DNA from: an uncultured Lachnospiraceae bacterium
GTDB taxonomy: Bacteria; Bacillota; Clostridia; Lachnospirales; Lachnospiraceae
DNA: 64,000 nt
Direction: 5' to 3'
Assembly: GCA_944381575.1 (NCBI GenBank)
Contig: CALWLS010000004.1
Coordinates: forward strand, 62,001 to 126,000
The translations under genes were made by a program, and so were the position numbers. Shown here piece by piece: positions 45,755 through 54,700 of this stretch. Positions within the stretch are counted from its first letter, which is position 1; every line of letters begins with the position of its first letter. The notes beneath the pieces are model-generated. The model ran no database searches. It was not told the DNA's origin and saw only the letters and a program-made list of their open reading frames with translations.

Positions 45755-47176
45755 TCATTCTCCAAGAGAAAAAATAGCTTGCATTAATAAATTCTGCTCA
45801 CTTTTATATGAAAACTTTTTAGAAATAATAGATAAAGCATCTGACATTTCTCGGTACTTGTCTGGATTACGTATAAGTCTAACTATCATTTCTGACATAT
45901 CTGATAAAGAATTTGCAAAATAAATTCCTTTATTTTTATCAGATAATTCCTTTACCGTTTTTAATACATCAAAAACAATAGTAGGCAAGCCAGCACTTGC
46001 TCCTTCAAATATCCCTCTACCAAAAGTTTCCCATGAAGACATAGATATATTTATATCCATTTCGTCTAATAATTTTGCCAAATTTTCTTGTGAAATAGAA
46101 ATATGAAACTTAATGTATTCAGAAAGACCTTTATCTTTCATAAGTTTACAGAATTCTGCATAGTATTCCCGTTCCTGAATTGTCGTCACTAAATGTAATT
46201 CGAATTCATATTCGCTCTGCATCAATTGTTGAAATAGCTCCAATATCATTTTTGTATTTTTCTGTTTTTTTATTGTGCCGATACAGATAAGTTTGATAGA
46301 TTTCTTTTTTGTAATTTTTCTTTTTTTATACTGAATTAATGGTGAAATGCCTCTATTTATCACCATAATCTTTGATTCATCGCATTGGTAATCATTTATC
46401 AAATCTAACTTTTCATCATTAGATGGCGTTATTATTTTTTTTACATTCTCGATTACAATTTGTTCTTGTATAGTATACTCTTTCGGAACTATCTCTCCTG
46501 CTTTCTCGTATGAAGAAGTACAAAACATCGGAAAAATAATGGTTTTTTTCCAGAAATCTTTGCCTGCACTCTGCATGCCAAATAACTTACTAATATGACC
46601 TGCTATAATTACATCATACTTATCAAAATTTTTAAGAGCTTCATAATTGGTATCTAAGTTTTTTAGTCTACGAGTGAACTTATTATCCCAAGGATCTTTG
46701 TATGTCACATATCTAACTTCACATACTTCACCATCGAAAAAAGTTTCTTTATTTTTCCTTATAAAACAAACACTAAGATTACATCTAATCTTTAAAGAAT
46801 TTATTAACTGTCTTGCTAAAATACTACCTCCATCAATATCAAATCCATAACCTGGAAATTTGCCTAAATACAGCAAAACATTCTTTTTTCTGTTAATATA
46901 ATCTAATGTTGCATATTCTATAGCTTCTTTTACAGAATTAGTACCGCTGAGTCTTCTAAGGTTATTTGATTCAATCACAGAAGTATCTTCGCTTAAAACA
47001 TATACTAAATTAAATCTCTGAATTTCTACAGGTACTGTTTCTGTAATTAACACAGAAAATTCTGGATTACTCCCATTTTCATAAACATCTTTTTTCCTGT
47101 ATAAAACTTCTAATAAATCTTTTTCATCATCAGACAGTCTCTCTATAATATGATTATCAATAACTAAGCTTTCCAT
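45755..47176 (-). CDS. Glycosyltransferase family 4-like enzyme
   Basis: A 473-residue GT-B glycosyltransferase. Residues about 1-95 are an extra N-terminal domain of unknown role. The catalytic part starts at NVLLYLGKFPGYGFDIDGGS (donor/acceptor Gly-rich loop), has KIITPSNDEKLDLINDY, ICIGTIKKQKNTKMILELF, and the nucleotide-sugar E-x7-E type motif FGRGIFEGASAGLPTIVFD. It would retain stereochemistry and transfer a hexose from a UDP/GDP-sugar, perhaps one oxidised by the dehydrogenase of the same operon. Three bases from the PP-loop gene. Confidence 0.85.
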   Translation of the reverse strand: MESLVIDNHIIERLSDDEKDLLEVLYRKKDVYENGSNPEFSVLITETVPVEIQRFNLVYVLSEDTSVIESNNLRRLSGTNSVKEAIEYATLDYINRKKNVLLYLGKFPGYGFDIDGGSILARQLINSLKIRCNLSVCFIRKNKETFFDGEVCEVRYVTYKDPWDNKFTRRLKNLDTNYEALKNFDKYDVIIAGHISKLFGMQSAGKDFWKKTIIFPMFCTSSYEKAGEIVPKEYTIQEQIVIENVKKIITPSNDEKLDLINDYQCDESKIMVINRGISPLIQYKKRKITKKKSIKLICIGTIKKQKNTKMILELFQQLMQSEYEFELHLVTTIQEREYYAEFCKLMKDKGLSEYIKFHISISQENLAKLLDEMDINISMSSWETFGRGIFEGASAGLPTIVFDVLKTVKELSDKNKGIYFANSLSDMSEMIVRLIRNPDKYREMSDALSIISKKFSYKSEQNLLMQAIFSLGE

Positions 47177-47179
47177 TTA

Positions 47180-48937
47180 TTATTTTCCAATTTTTTCAAT
47201 TAATTTATTTATATTTTTGTCGCTAACGCCAATATGACTAAGATAATTATATGCAGATTTATACTTTTCTAAAAATCTAATAATAAACTCCACTGGCACG
47301 TTAGACGAATATTCATATACTTGGCTTTCATTTTTTTCAATATTCAAAAACAGATCACTAACAACATAATCCAGCACTATTCCTGCTCTTGATTTATTAG
47401 CTAATAAGCTTAGAATAATTGAAATAATGCCAGTCCTATCTCGCCCATTCTTGCAAAATATCAGCACACCACCATCATTTTCTGCTATAGTATCAAATAT
47501 TCCCCTTACATTCGTACATTCACTACTTATCATTTTCATATAACTGTCAATTTTTTCATATAATGAATAGTTCCGTTTACAATCATGATAATTATTTATA
47601 GCAAACGGAACTCGTATGTATTTTATCCCTTTAGTAGTAAGCCTTTGAATAAGATCTTCACTGCATTTTTTCCTATTTCTTATGTCAATAGCTGTAAATA
47701 TTTCATTATTAGCTAAATACGTAATATCATCATCATTTATATTATCAATTGCACCACTTCGTAATATTCTTCCATACGATTTATTAGCAGATATATATCT
47801 ACAGTTAGTTACACTCTGCAAAATATTTGAATCTTCTATTTGAATCCAATCATCTACATAGAAAATATTAAAGTTATATGTATGGAATAGTTCCAAAAAT
47901 AAATTTTCCAATTTTGCTTGTTCTACATATTTAAGCGAACAATAATCCCCAACTATCTTTAATTCCTTTTTGAGAAGTCGAGCATTGATTTCAGCATAAT
48001 CAGAACTCATAAAAAGTTTATCATTATCCATATGGGTAATTTTTCTAATTTCTAAAAGCCTTTCCATGAATCTTGAAAACAAGTTTATAATATTATTTTC
48101 ATCTAATAAGTCTGGATATATCTCTACAGAAAAGAAATATCTTTTATAAATGCTTTTTATTCTATATTTTTTTTTCAACTCAATACATCTATCCATCAAA
48201 TAATGTTTGCACAATTCCTCATATCCCTTTGGTAAAGTAACTATCATCTCACTAGGCATATGTATTGATGCTTTTATTCCATTTTTCGTTGCAAACTCTG
48301 AACATAAAATATTTGTCTTTTTTAATTTTTCCATTAATTCTTTTGAATACATCACGCCAAAATCTTTAAACTGTAGTGGACAGCCTTCTCTTGAATATTC
48401 AAAATATTTATCCCCAGTATCATTATTTCTTTTAATTTTAATTGAATGTTTATCTAAATAGTCAATAACTTCATTATTATTAAAAGTTATTAATGGCCGT
48501 ATAATAAAGATATTATCTGGTAATTCCACTGCCTTATTGAAATATCTGTTTATGACCAAATTTCCGCTATCATAAGTTTTAAGTCTTTCAACTAAAGCAG
48601 TATCACTATATGTATCTCCAACACAAATATAATCAAAATTATTCTGAACAGCTAATTTAACAGTTTCGCTATCCATTACTCCTTTGCAGAATCTACATGG
48701 TCGTCCACTAAATCCTGATAAGAACAAAGCTTCTATCTGCTCGGTAATATCAATAATATATAATTTTACACCGTACTCATTACATATTCTTTTGGCCTCT
48801 ATCGTTGGCAAGGTGTAACCATATTTGTGAACAAAATGTACAGCTTCAATATATGCGCCTTCTTCAAGTAACTTGATAATGCAAGCAGTACTATCTTTTC
48901 CTCCAGAATATTGAACAAGTATCTTTCCTTTTAACAT
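47180..48937 (-). CDS. PP-loop ATP pyrophosphatase fused to a tyrosine-phosphatase-like domain
   Basis: A 585-residue two-enzyme fusion. Residues 1-200: adenine-nucleotide alpha-hydrolase with P-loop YSGGKDSTAC (11-16 SGGKDS), a CxxC pair RPCRFCKG (Cys81, Cys84) and a later REGCPLQ, like PAPS-reductase/thiouridylase-type PP-loop proteins that adenylate a carbonyl for sulfur or nitrogen insertion. Residues about 240-370: linker of unknown fold. Residues about 385-585: Y_phosphatase3-like domain with GRILRSGAIDNI, FTAIDIRNRKKC and the CX5R loop FCKNGRDRTGIISI. Phosphatases of this kind work on phosphorylated intermediates in peptidyl-nucleoside pathways (nikkomycin/polyoxin). This combination is not one I know. 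Its start overlaps the preceding stop. Confidence 0.85.
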   Translation of the reverse strand: MLKGKILVQYSGGKDSTACIIKLLEEGAYIEAVHFVHKYGYTLPTIEAKRICNEYGVKLYIIDITEQIEALFLSGFSGRPCRFCKGVMDSETVKLAVQNNFDYICVGDTYSDTALVERLKTYDSGNLVINRYFNKAVELPDNIFIIRPLITFNNNEVIDYLDKHSIKIKRNNDTGDKYFEYSREGCPLQFKDFGVMYSKELMEKLKKTNILCSEFATKNGIKASIHMPSEMIVTLPKGYEELCKHYLMDRCIELKKKYRIKSIYKRYFFSVEIYPDLLDENNIINLFSRFMERLLEIRKITHMDNDKLFMSSDYAEINARLLKKELKIVGDYCSLKYVEQAKLENLFLELFHTYNFNIFYVDDWIQIEDSNILQSVTNCRYISANKSYGRILRSGAIDNINDDDITYLANNEIFTAIDIRNRKKCSEDLIQRLTTKGIKYIRVPFAINNYHDCKRNYSLYEKIDSYMKMISSECTNVRGIFDTIAENDGGVLIFCKNGRDRTGIISIILSLLANKSRAGIVLDYVVSDLFLNIEKNESQVYEYSSNVPVEFIIRFLEKYKSAYNYLSHIGVSDKNINKLIEKIGK

Positions 48938-49755
48938 TACTTTATCACTTTCAAATTTATATTGTTCGTTAATGCTTTGTACATAGTATATGAATAATAG
49001 GGTTTTTTTACATAAACTCTAACGATTGGTACATTGATATTTCCATATAGATAATATAGACATACAAGTCTATGTGTCCCGTCTCTTACAACATTTTCAT
49101 TTCCATAGACAACAATAGGATATATTTCCTTAGACTCTTTTAATTCTTTCAAAATATTATTTATTCGCTCAGCATTACTCTCACAAATATGATTTGTGAT
49201 CATATGACCATTATCAACATAGCCTTGTTTTAATTTCTTATATAAAGAATGATCATAAACACGAACTTTTGTAGGCGCTTCTATTTTTTTATGTTCATAT
49301 AACGCTAGTGTCATTATTTTTTTTGTAGCATATTCTACCCTTTCGATTCTTGGAATATCTACGCCAAGCATATGTTCCAAATAAGTTGGCGAAAATATCT
49401 TATAATCTATGCTTTTATTACCATAATTCTGATTTAGAAATGAATAAATTATCTCACATTGCCACTGAAATGAATCAAAAGAATATGTAAGTGAAAGTTC
49501 ACCAAATAAATTCAATATAATTACATGGTTAACCAAACAAATCTTTAAACCATACGATTTTTTATTTATAATTTCTATAGTATTATTACATAATTTAGAT
49601 TTTTTATTTTTAATATAAGAAATTTCATAATTTGCCCTTAGTATAGTAACTATAATTTCTATCGCATTTATTTCATGTAATGTGCATTCATACAATTGTG
49701 ACTCTATACATAAATGTATATTGTTATTAATGCGTTTAAACCATAAATAATTCAT
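48937..49755 (-). CDS. ParB/sulfiredoxin-fold protein
   Basis: 272 residues. The first 110 residues are beta-rich and unrecognised. The C-terminal half carries IYPIVVYGNENVVRDGTHRL followed by YYLYGNINVPIVRVYV, the ParB/Srx nucleotide-binding motif (hydrophobic strand, xDGxHR, then VPVxx). DNA-binding parts of chromosomal ParB are absent. Stand-alone proteins with this fold include SbnI/SerK-type kinases and nucleases. In this operon a small-molecule kinase role is plausible; not proven. It ends on the start of the PP-loop fusion. Confidence 0.65.
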   Translation of the reverse strand: MNYLWFKRINNNIHLCIESQLYECTLHEINAIEIIVTILRANYEISYIKNKKSKLCNNTIEIINKKSYGLKICLVNHVIILNLFGELSLTYSFDSFQWQCEIIYSFLNQNYGNKSIDYKIFSPTYLEHMLGVDIPRIERVEYATKKIMTLALYEHKKIEAPTKVRVYDHSLYKKLKQGYVDNGHMITNHICESNAERINNILKELKESKEIYPIVVYGNENVVRDGTHRLVCLYYLYGNINVPIVRVYVKKPYYSYTMYKALTNNINLKVIK

Positions 49756-49769
49756 CGAATTATAATTCT

Positions 49770-51701
49770 TTACACCTTTCTTATCTTTATCCTGCTACCT
49801 TGCTCTTTAGAAACAGCTGTTAAAATATCATAAAAAAATAAATTTTTAGTGCTGTCATGATAAAAATACGTGTTTATTCCTAATTCGTCATTGATTAGTT
49901 TGAAAAAAGCTTTTTGTGTAAATATTATCTGTTCCTTACATTCATTTCTGATATCCTCTGTAATGCAATAGCGCTCCGCATAAAAGAAATATTCCAACGG
50001 AATTCCTATTACCTTTTCTGAATCCAGCGAATGTACATATTCGTATAAATATTTATTATCATTTAAATTTTCAATTTCTGCATTGATGAAAAAAATATAT
50101 AGAAAATCGCACAGTAACAAGCAATCATCTACAAGTTTTTCACCTATCTGAATTCCCTCTTTTCCTGTAATAACTAATGCTGCTACACTCCCCTTCTTGT
50201 TCTTATGGACAGAATATTTCTCAAATATTCTCCGTTGTTTAACAAATGATGCGTGCGAAATAGATATGTTTGCTAATGAATCAAATGGATCAATTAACAG
50301 AGGTTTCCTATAATCTTTTTCCACTTCATTACATTGATATCTATTTACTAAGTCATCAAATATGTTTTTTGCCATTATCTTATTCGCATCATAATTACAA
50401 TGACCCGGGAAATCAAAAAAATGCACTTCTTCTTTCGATTTTTCCGCATTAAACCAATCCTTTACAAATGTAATTTGCGGATATTTATCATATGTTAAAT
50501 CTTCTAAAACATCCAAGAATATATGCATATCGCCTTTTTTCACTGGAACCTTCAACGCTTCCATTATAGAATTTAATTCGTTGTCTCCATGAATACCTGC
50601 CCTATTATGAACCTGAATCTTTATGCCTTTTTCTATAGCATAATGTTGAATTATATTTGGCACAGTTTCCTCATCCCTTACTAAAAAACCATAAGCTGTA
50701 CATGGTCCATATATATTCACAATGCTGCCCTCACATTTACCATGCCCATTATTTCTTATTCCATTGTGAACATTAATACCCGGACTAATAGCTTCGTCCA
50801 TAATAAAACAATACCCGTTATCTAATCGTTGAGATGCATGAAACTCCTTATTACGAAGATATTCTTTTTCTTTTTCTTCTTTCGTAAACAAGTCCATATA
50901 TGGTTTATTATTAATCAATTGTCCAATAGTTTTCCTATTATATGAATTCTCTTCCTCAAATTTATGCAAACAGGATAAATCTTGAAATCTTGGTAACTTA
51001 TAAAACAATAATGAAACATCTCTTTTACTTGCTAAATCTACAAGTTTTTCAAATGCCATTGCAGTTAGAACTTTACATAAATCTAAAACATTATTTAATT
51101 CAGGGGCTAAAATCCTCCTTATTTTTTTTGTAAACATAAAATCAAAGCAAATATCTATTTGCCGATCTCTTACTATTGATACTGCTTGTTCAATGCATCC
51201 AGCATAAATCATATTTTTATCTGCAAAAAATGTCTGTAGATAGTTATATACTTCATATTCAGAAAGGATTAAAATGCTGCTAAACTGTTTAAAATATACT
51301 GAAAGTTCATGATGAAATATATTAACGTATCTCAATGACATTAAATTCTTTGCAATAGAATTTTGTAATGGTAATTCTATTAATGCATTAACCTCACATA
51401 TTACATTCTTATCCTTTATAAAAACAATTCTTTCTGCATCCAAATCTTCGAGAAAAGCTTTTTCTATGTCCGTTTTTTTTATATTATCCGAATATTTCTT
51501 TATAAATCGGCGATTTAGACTATCATTAATTTGTCCCAAAGAAAAATCCTGGAATGTAACAATATAACTTAAATTTCCATTTTTATTCACATATAGTGGA
51601 TCATAGCCATTTTTAGCAAAATGAATGGATAATTCCTCCCAGGAAGGATCTTTGTCATAAATCACTGCTAATGAATCTGCATACTTAATCTGATATCTCA
51701 C
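49770..51701 (-). CDS. CBS-like / SGNH-like / nucleotidyltransferase-like protein, paralogue 1
   Basis: 643 residues, GTG start coupled (ATGA-type overlap) to the upstream glycosyltransferase. Same architecture as the gene at 43837: CBS-like N-terminus (FAKNGYDPLYVNKNGNLSY), a helical middle, SGNH-like block with NIYGPCTAYGFLV (Gly322-Pro-Cys324), VHNRAGIHGDNELNSIME, LDVLEDL, and FFDFPGHCNYDANKIMAKNI for the D-x-x-H pair, then a degenerate nucleotidyltransferase-like C-terminus (VAALVITGKEGIQIGEKLVDD). In both paralogues Cys replaces the SGNH Ser, reminiscent of WcbI-type enzymes. They probably act on two related substrates or as a heteromer. Confidence 0.7.
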   Translation of the reverse strand: MRYQIKYADSLAVIYDKDPSWEELSIHFAKNGYDPLYVNKNGNLSYIVTFQDFSLGQINDSLNRRFIKKYSDNIKKTDIEKAFLEDLDAERIVFIKDKNVICEVNALIELPLQNSIAKNLMSLRYVNIFHHELSVYFKQFSSILILSEYEVYNYLQTFFADKNMIYAGCIEQAVSIVRDRQIDICFDFMFTKKIRRILAPELNNVLDLCKVLTAMAFEKLVDLASKRDVSLLFYKLPRFQDLSCLHKFEEENSYNRKTIGQLINNKPYMDLFTKEEKEKEYLRNKEFHASQRLDNGYCFIMDEAISPGINVHNGIRNNGHGKCEGSIVNIYGPCTAYGFLVRDEETVPNIIQHYAIEKGIKIQVHNRAGIHGDNELNSIMEALKVPVKKGDMHIFLDVLEDLTYDKYPQITFVKDWFNAEKSKEEVHFFDFPGHCNYDANKIMAKNIFDDLVNRYQCNEVEKDYRKPLLIDPFDSLANISISHASFVKQRRIFEKYSVHKNKKGSVAALVITGKEGIQIGEKLVDDCLLLCDFLYIFFINAEIENLNDNKYLYEYVHSLDSEKVIGIPLEYFFYAERYCITEDIRNECKEQIIFTQKAFFKLINDELGINTYFYHDSTKNLFFYDILTAVSKEQGSRIKIRKV

Positions 51702-52762
51702 TTTTGTCCCTCAAAGTCGTCTAATATAATTTTGGCACTCTTTTCCCATGAGTATTGCAGAATAGCAGTTCTTAAAAACATATTTGCAGATTTGTTTCCT
51801 ACAGAATTTAAAGCATTCATTACGCTATTCTCATCATTAAACATATAAGTATATGGAGTTATTTGTTCTGTTAAATTATTTCTATTTGTTACACAAACAG
51901 TCCCTGAACTAATTGTTTTAATAAACCGATCATGTATGCATGCATGATAATTTGGATCTACATTAACGGCAAAAGAATACTCATTTATAAATTTACTTAA
52001 TTTTTCGTAGGCAATAGTTGGTAAAAAACTGGCATTGGAATTTTTAATATCATTTCCGAAATCATCACTTAATATATCAATTGGCAAATCATAAATATGT
52101 TCTATTACCCATATTCGTTTTTCTATACGTATATATTCATTTGTCAATCGAAAAAAAGCTTCTTTATCACAAATATGTTCGTAATCAAAAAAGCTATATA
52201 AAAATTTAATATATGATGAATCTCTATCATACAGTTCGAGAAATCTCTTCATAAGTGAAGATTCCTTGGATTCATTAATCTTTCTATATATATAATTTAA
52301 ATTTCTAATCTTACAAGGAATAATAACCCTTTCATTCTTTTTTTGAGGTTCCATCACATTTCTTTCAAGAAATCCTATGGGGCGAAATAAGTATCCGTTT
52401 GGTGAATCATGTTTTAACATCATCGGATACTCGTTGTCGATAAATATATACTTTACCCACTTACTATCTACATCTAAATTCATCTTTAATGGATTATCGG
52501 AAACCCACTGATAATTTATTTTATGATATATTTCATATAATGGTATTTCATCAAGAAAATACTTATATTTACTAAAACCTATAGAAAAACTAATGTCTTC
52601 ATTTTCATATAAATGTATTGCTTCCTTTATAGTAGATGCTGTAAAAACTCGTACATCATAAGTAGTAAAAGCTTCCATCAGTTCATCAAAAAAAACTTGA
52701 TTGGAAGAATATGATCCATAAAAATTATTATTTAAACCCAAGACAGTAATTTGTTCTTGCAT
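51698..52762 (-). CDS. CgeB/GT-B-like glycosyltransferase
   Basis: A 354-residue protein. The C-terminal half resembles CgeB-like glycosyltransferases: SFAVNVDPNYHACIHDRFIK followed by TISSGTVCVTNRN, where the His/Arg helix and small-residue turn normally bind the nucleotide-sugar. The N-terminal half is Rossmann-like (NVFTAST, FSIGFSKYKYFLDEIPLYEI) and poorly conserved. It has AGGAG six bases ahead of its ATG and is 17 bases after the kinase gene. It may transfer the same sugar as, or a second sugar after, the GT4 enzyme of this operon. Confidence 0.7.
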   Translation of the reverse strand: MQEQITVLGLNNNFYGSYSSNQVFFDELMEAFTTYDVRVFTASTIKEAIHLYENEDISFSIGFSKYKYFLDEIPLYEIYHKINYQWVSDNPLKMNLDVDSKWVKYIFIDNEYPMMLKHDSPNGYLFRPIGFLERNVMEPQKKNERVIIPCKIRNLNYIYRKINESKESSLMKRFLELYDRDSSYIKFLYSFFDYEHICDKEAFFRLTNEYIRIEKRIWVIEHIYDLPIDILSDDFGNDIKNSNASFLPTIAYEKLSKFINEYSFAVNVDPNYHACIHDRFIKTISSGTVCVTNRNNLTEQITPYTYMFNDENSVMNALNSVGNKSANMFLRTAILQYSWEKSAKIILDDFEGQK

Positions 52763-52779
52763 ATTTCTCCTATTTACTT

Positions 52780-53313
52780 TTATATTATTGTATCTACATC
52801 AGAAATAAATGCATTAACCTGCCGCCTACTATTAAATCTAATGACATCTGCTTTACTATACATTGAAATCATTTTTTCAATTTGAGGCTTATTTACAATA
52901 TTGTACTCTTTTACGTAACTAATAAATCCTTCATAATCTTCGCAACCATGAACTATATTTGTACTTTGTCTACGTATTTCAATACCACAAATACATTCTT
53001 CAATAGGCAAATCCAAATACATAATTAATTCAGCCTTACTAATTCTATCTTTGAGAACTCTTAAATATGTACCATCAATAAACCACTTTTTTTCTTTTAT
53101 TATTGCTTTTATCTTTGCATCTAACTCTTCATCACTTAATGGAATTTTTTCATCTTTCCATAATATTTGGTCAACATGAAACACTGGACCATCAAAATAA
53201 TGTGATAGCCGTTCTGTTAGAAAAGTCTTTCCACTTCCAGGTGCTCCAATTATAATAATTTTATCAGCAATGAATTTTCTATTTGAAAACCACTTATCAA
53301 TCCTCATGCTCAT
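52780..53313 (-). CDS. Adenylate-kinase-like P-loop kinase (FlaR/topology-modulation type)
   Basis: 177 residues. Walker A IIGAPGSGKTFLTERL (Gly23-Thr30), VFHVDQILWKDEKIP, KWFIDGTYLRVLKDRI, and LIMYLDLPIEECICGIEIRR follow the order of the adenylate-kinase-related FlaR/topology-modulation family. Members phosphorylate small molecules or nucleosides, mostly uncharacterised. The pseudouridimycin cluster also holds an adenylate-kinase-like gene beside its TruD-type synthase, so this gene may phosphorylate a nucleoside intermediate. Only 13 bases from the dehydrogenase. Confidence 0.8.
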   Translation of the reverse strand: MSMRIDKWFSNRKFIADKIIIIGAPGSGKTFLTERLSHYFDGPVFHVDQILWKDEKIPLSDEELDAKIKAIIKEKKWFIDGTYLRVLKDRISKAELIMYLDLPIEECICGIEIRRQSTNIVHGCEDYEGFISYVKEYNIVNKPQIEKMISMYSKADVIRFNSRRQVNAFISDVDTII

Positions 53314-53326
53314 AATTAATCTTTGT

Positions 53327-54502
53327 TTATATACAGTCTATATCTCTTGAATAAATTTTATGTTTGTACTGCGCCAATTCATCTGTAATTCTATCGGCAA
53401 CAATAACATCACAATTACTATTTAATTCATCCAATGATTTGACGAAAATCACTTTCTCGTAATTTCCTTTCTCCACAATTGATGGTTCAAACAAATACAC
53501 GCTTCTTCCTCGTCTCACCAATTCTCTCATTATATCTACTGTCGCTGAATACCTAATACTCTTTGTTTCTTTTTTTTCTTCATTTAGCCTAAAAAATCCA
53601 ATGGTGCCTTCCAATGAATCAAGTTCATTTATAATACGCAGCTTTCGTATTTCGTTTGAAGTATGTATCGAATTAATAAGCACGGCATCCTTCCCCAATA
53701 GTTTGGCAGTTTGAATAACATCTTTTGGTAAACAGTACCCTCCATAACCGAACGATGGACTATTATAGATATTTCCTATTCGTGGATCCTCACAAACGGC
53801 ATCTATTATTCGTTTAGTACTCAGATCATTCATTTTTGCAAAATAATCAATCTCATTAAAAAACGCAACTCGCATTGCCAAATAAGAATTAGAAAATAAT
53901 TTAACCGCCTCTGCTTCATCTGGTTGCATTATCATTAATTTGTAATTTTCGTTTTTATTCGCCTTGGCAATTGCATCCCGATATAAATAATAAATATTTT
54001 TAGATAATTCTATTTCTCCACCTATAATTATTCTGTTTGGATTCACCATATCAATATAAGCATTTCCTTCTCTTATAAATTCTGGCATAACCAATATCCT
54101 TACATATTTATACTTGTCTATTAGGCTTCTTGTAAATCCAATTGGAACTGTCGATCTAATGATAATTGTTGTATTACGCTTTTGATTTAATATATCATCA
54201 ACAATAGTTTCTATAATATTTGTATCAAGATTTCCACTTTCCTTATTCAAATCAGTTGGCAATGCAAGAATAATTATATCGGATAAATCAATTAATGAAT
54301 CTTTACTACTACACATTTCATAATTAAGATCATATTTAAGCCATATTTCATATAAACTATTGTCATCAAGTGGAAGAATACGGTTAGCTATCAACTTTCT
54401 TTTTTCTACATCAATATCCCACAAAAAAACTTTGTAATTTTGAGCTAACAGTGTAGCATTCGCCAAACCCACAACACCGCATCCAATTATACCTATATTC
54501 AT
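53327..54502 (-). CDS. UDP-glucose/GDP-mannose-type sugar-nucleotide 6-dehydrogenase
   Basis: 391 residues. N-terminal NAD site GIIGCGVVGLANATLLA, then IILALPTD, IIIRSTVPIGFTRSL and PEFIREGNAYIDMVNPNRII; the central helix DEAEAVKLFSNSYLAMRVAFFNE; the catalytic Cys in SFGYGGYCLPKDV. The C-terminal UDP-binding part includes SATVDIMRELVRRG. Oxidises the C6 alcohol of a nucleotide sugar to a uronic acid in two NAD-dependent steps. Start MNIGIIGCG at 54502 rather than 54535. First gene of the ten-gene operon; it suggests that a uronic-acid-type sugar enters the product. Confidence 0.92.
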   Translation of the reverse strand: MNIGIIGCGVVGLANATLLAQNYKVFLWDIDVEKRKLIANRILPLDDNSLYEIWLKYDLNYEMCSSKDSLIDLSDIIILALPTDLNKESGNLDTNIIETIVDDILNQKRNTTIIIRSTVPIGFTRSLIDKYKYVRILVMPEFIREGNAYIDMVNPNRIIIGGEIELSKNIYYLYRDAIAKANKNENYKLMIMQPDEAEAVKLFSNSYLAMRVAFFNEIDYFAKMNDLSTKRIIDAVCEDPRIGNIYNSPSFGYGGYCLPKDVIQTAKLLGKDAVLINSIHTSNEIRKLRIINELDSLEGTIGFFRLNEEKKETKSIRYSATVDIMRELVRRGRSVYLFEPSIVEKGNYEKVIFVKSLDELNSNCDVIVADRITDELAQYKHKIYSRDIDCI

Positions 54503-54607
54503 AAAATAGCCTACCTCATTTTTAATACTAATCATGAGAACACATTAGTTCATTATAATTTAATTATCTATTTTTTATCACACAAACTATTTCGTGCTAT
54601 TTTTCAC

Positions 54608-54636
54608 TCAAATAAAAGAACGCAAAATTGTGTTCC
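54608..54636 (-). terminator. Likely terminator after the dynamin gene
   Basis: Minus strand GAACACAA-TT-TTGCGTTC dyad (54618-54635) followed by TTTTATTTG. It sits between the dynamin-type gene and the start of the biosynthetic operon; a TATAAT at 54552-54557 on the same strand is a candidate -10 for that operon. Confidence 0.5.
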
Positions 54637-54700
54637 TGCATAATTAACGATAAGAATTGTTATGTATGCCACTTTTTCACGCATTCATTGTAAGACGACT

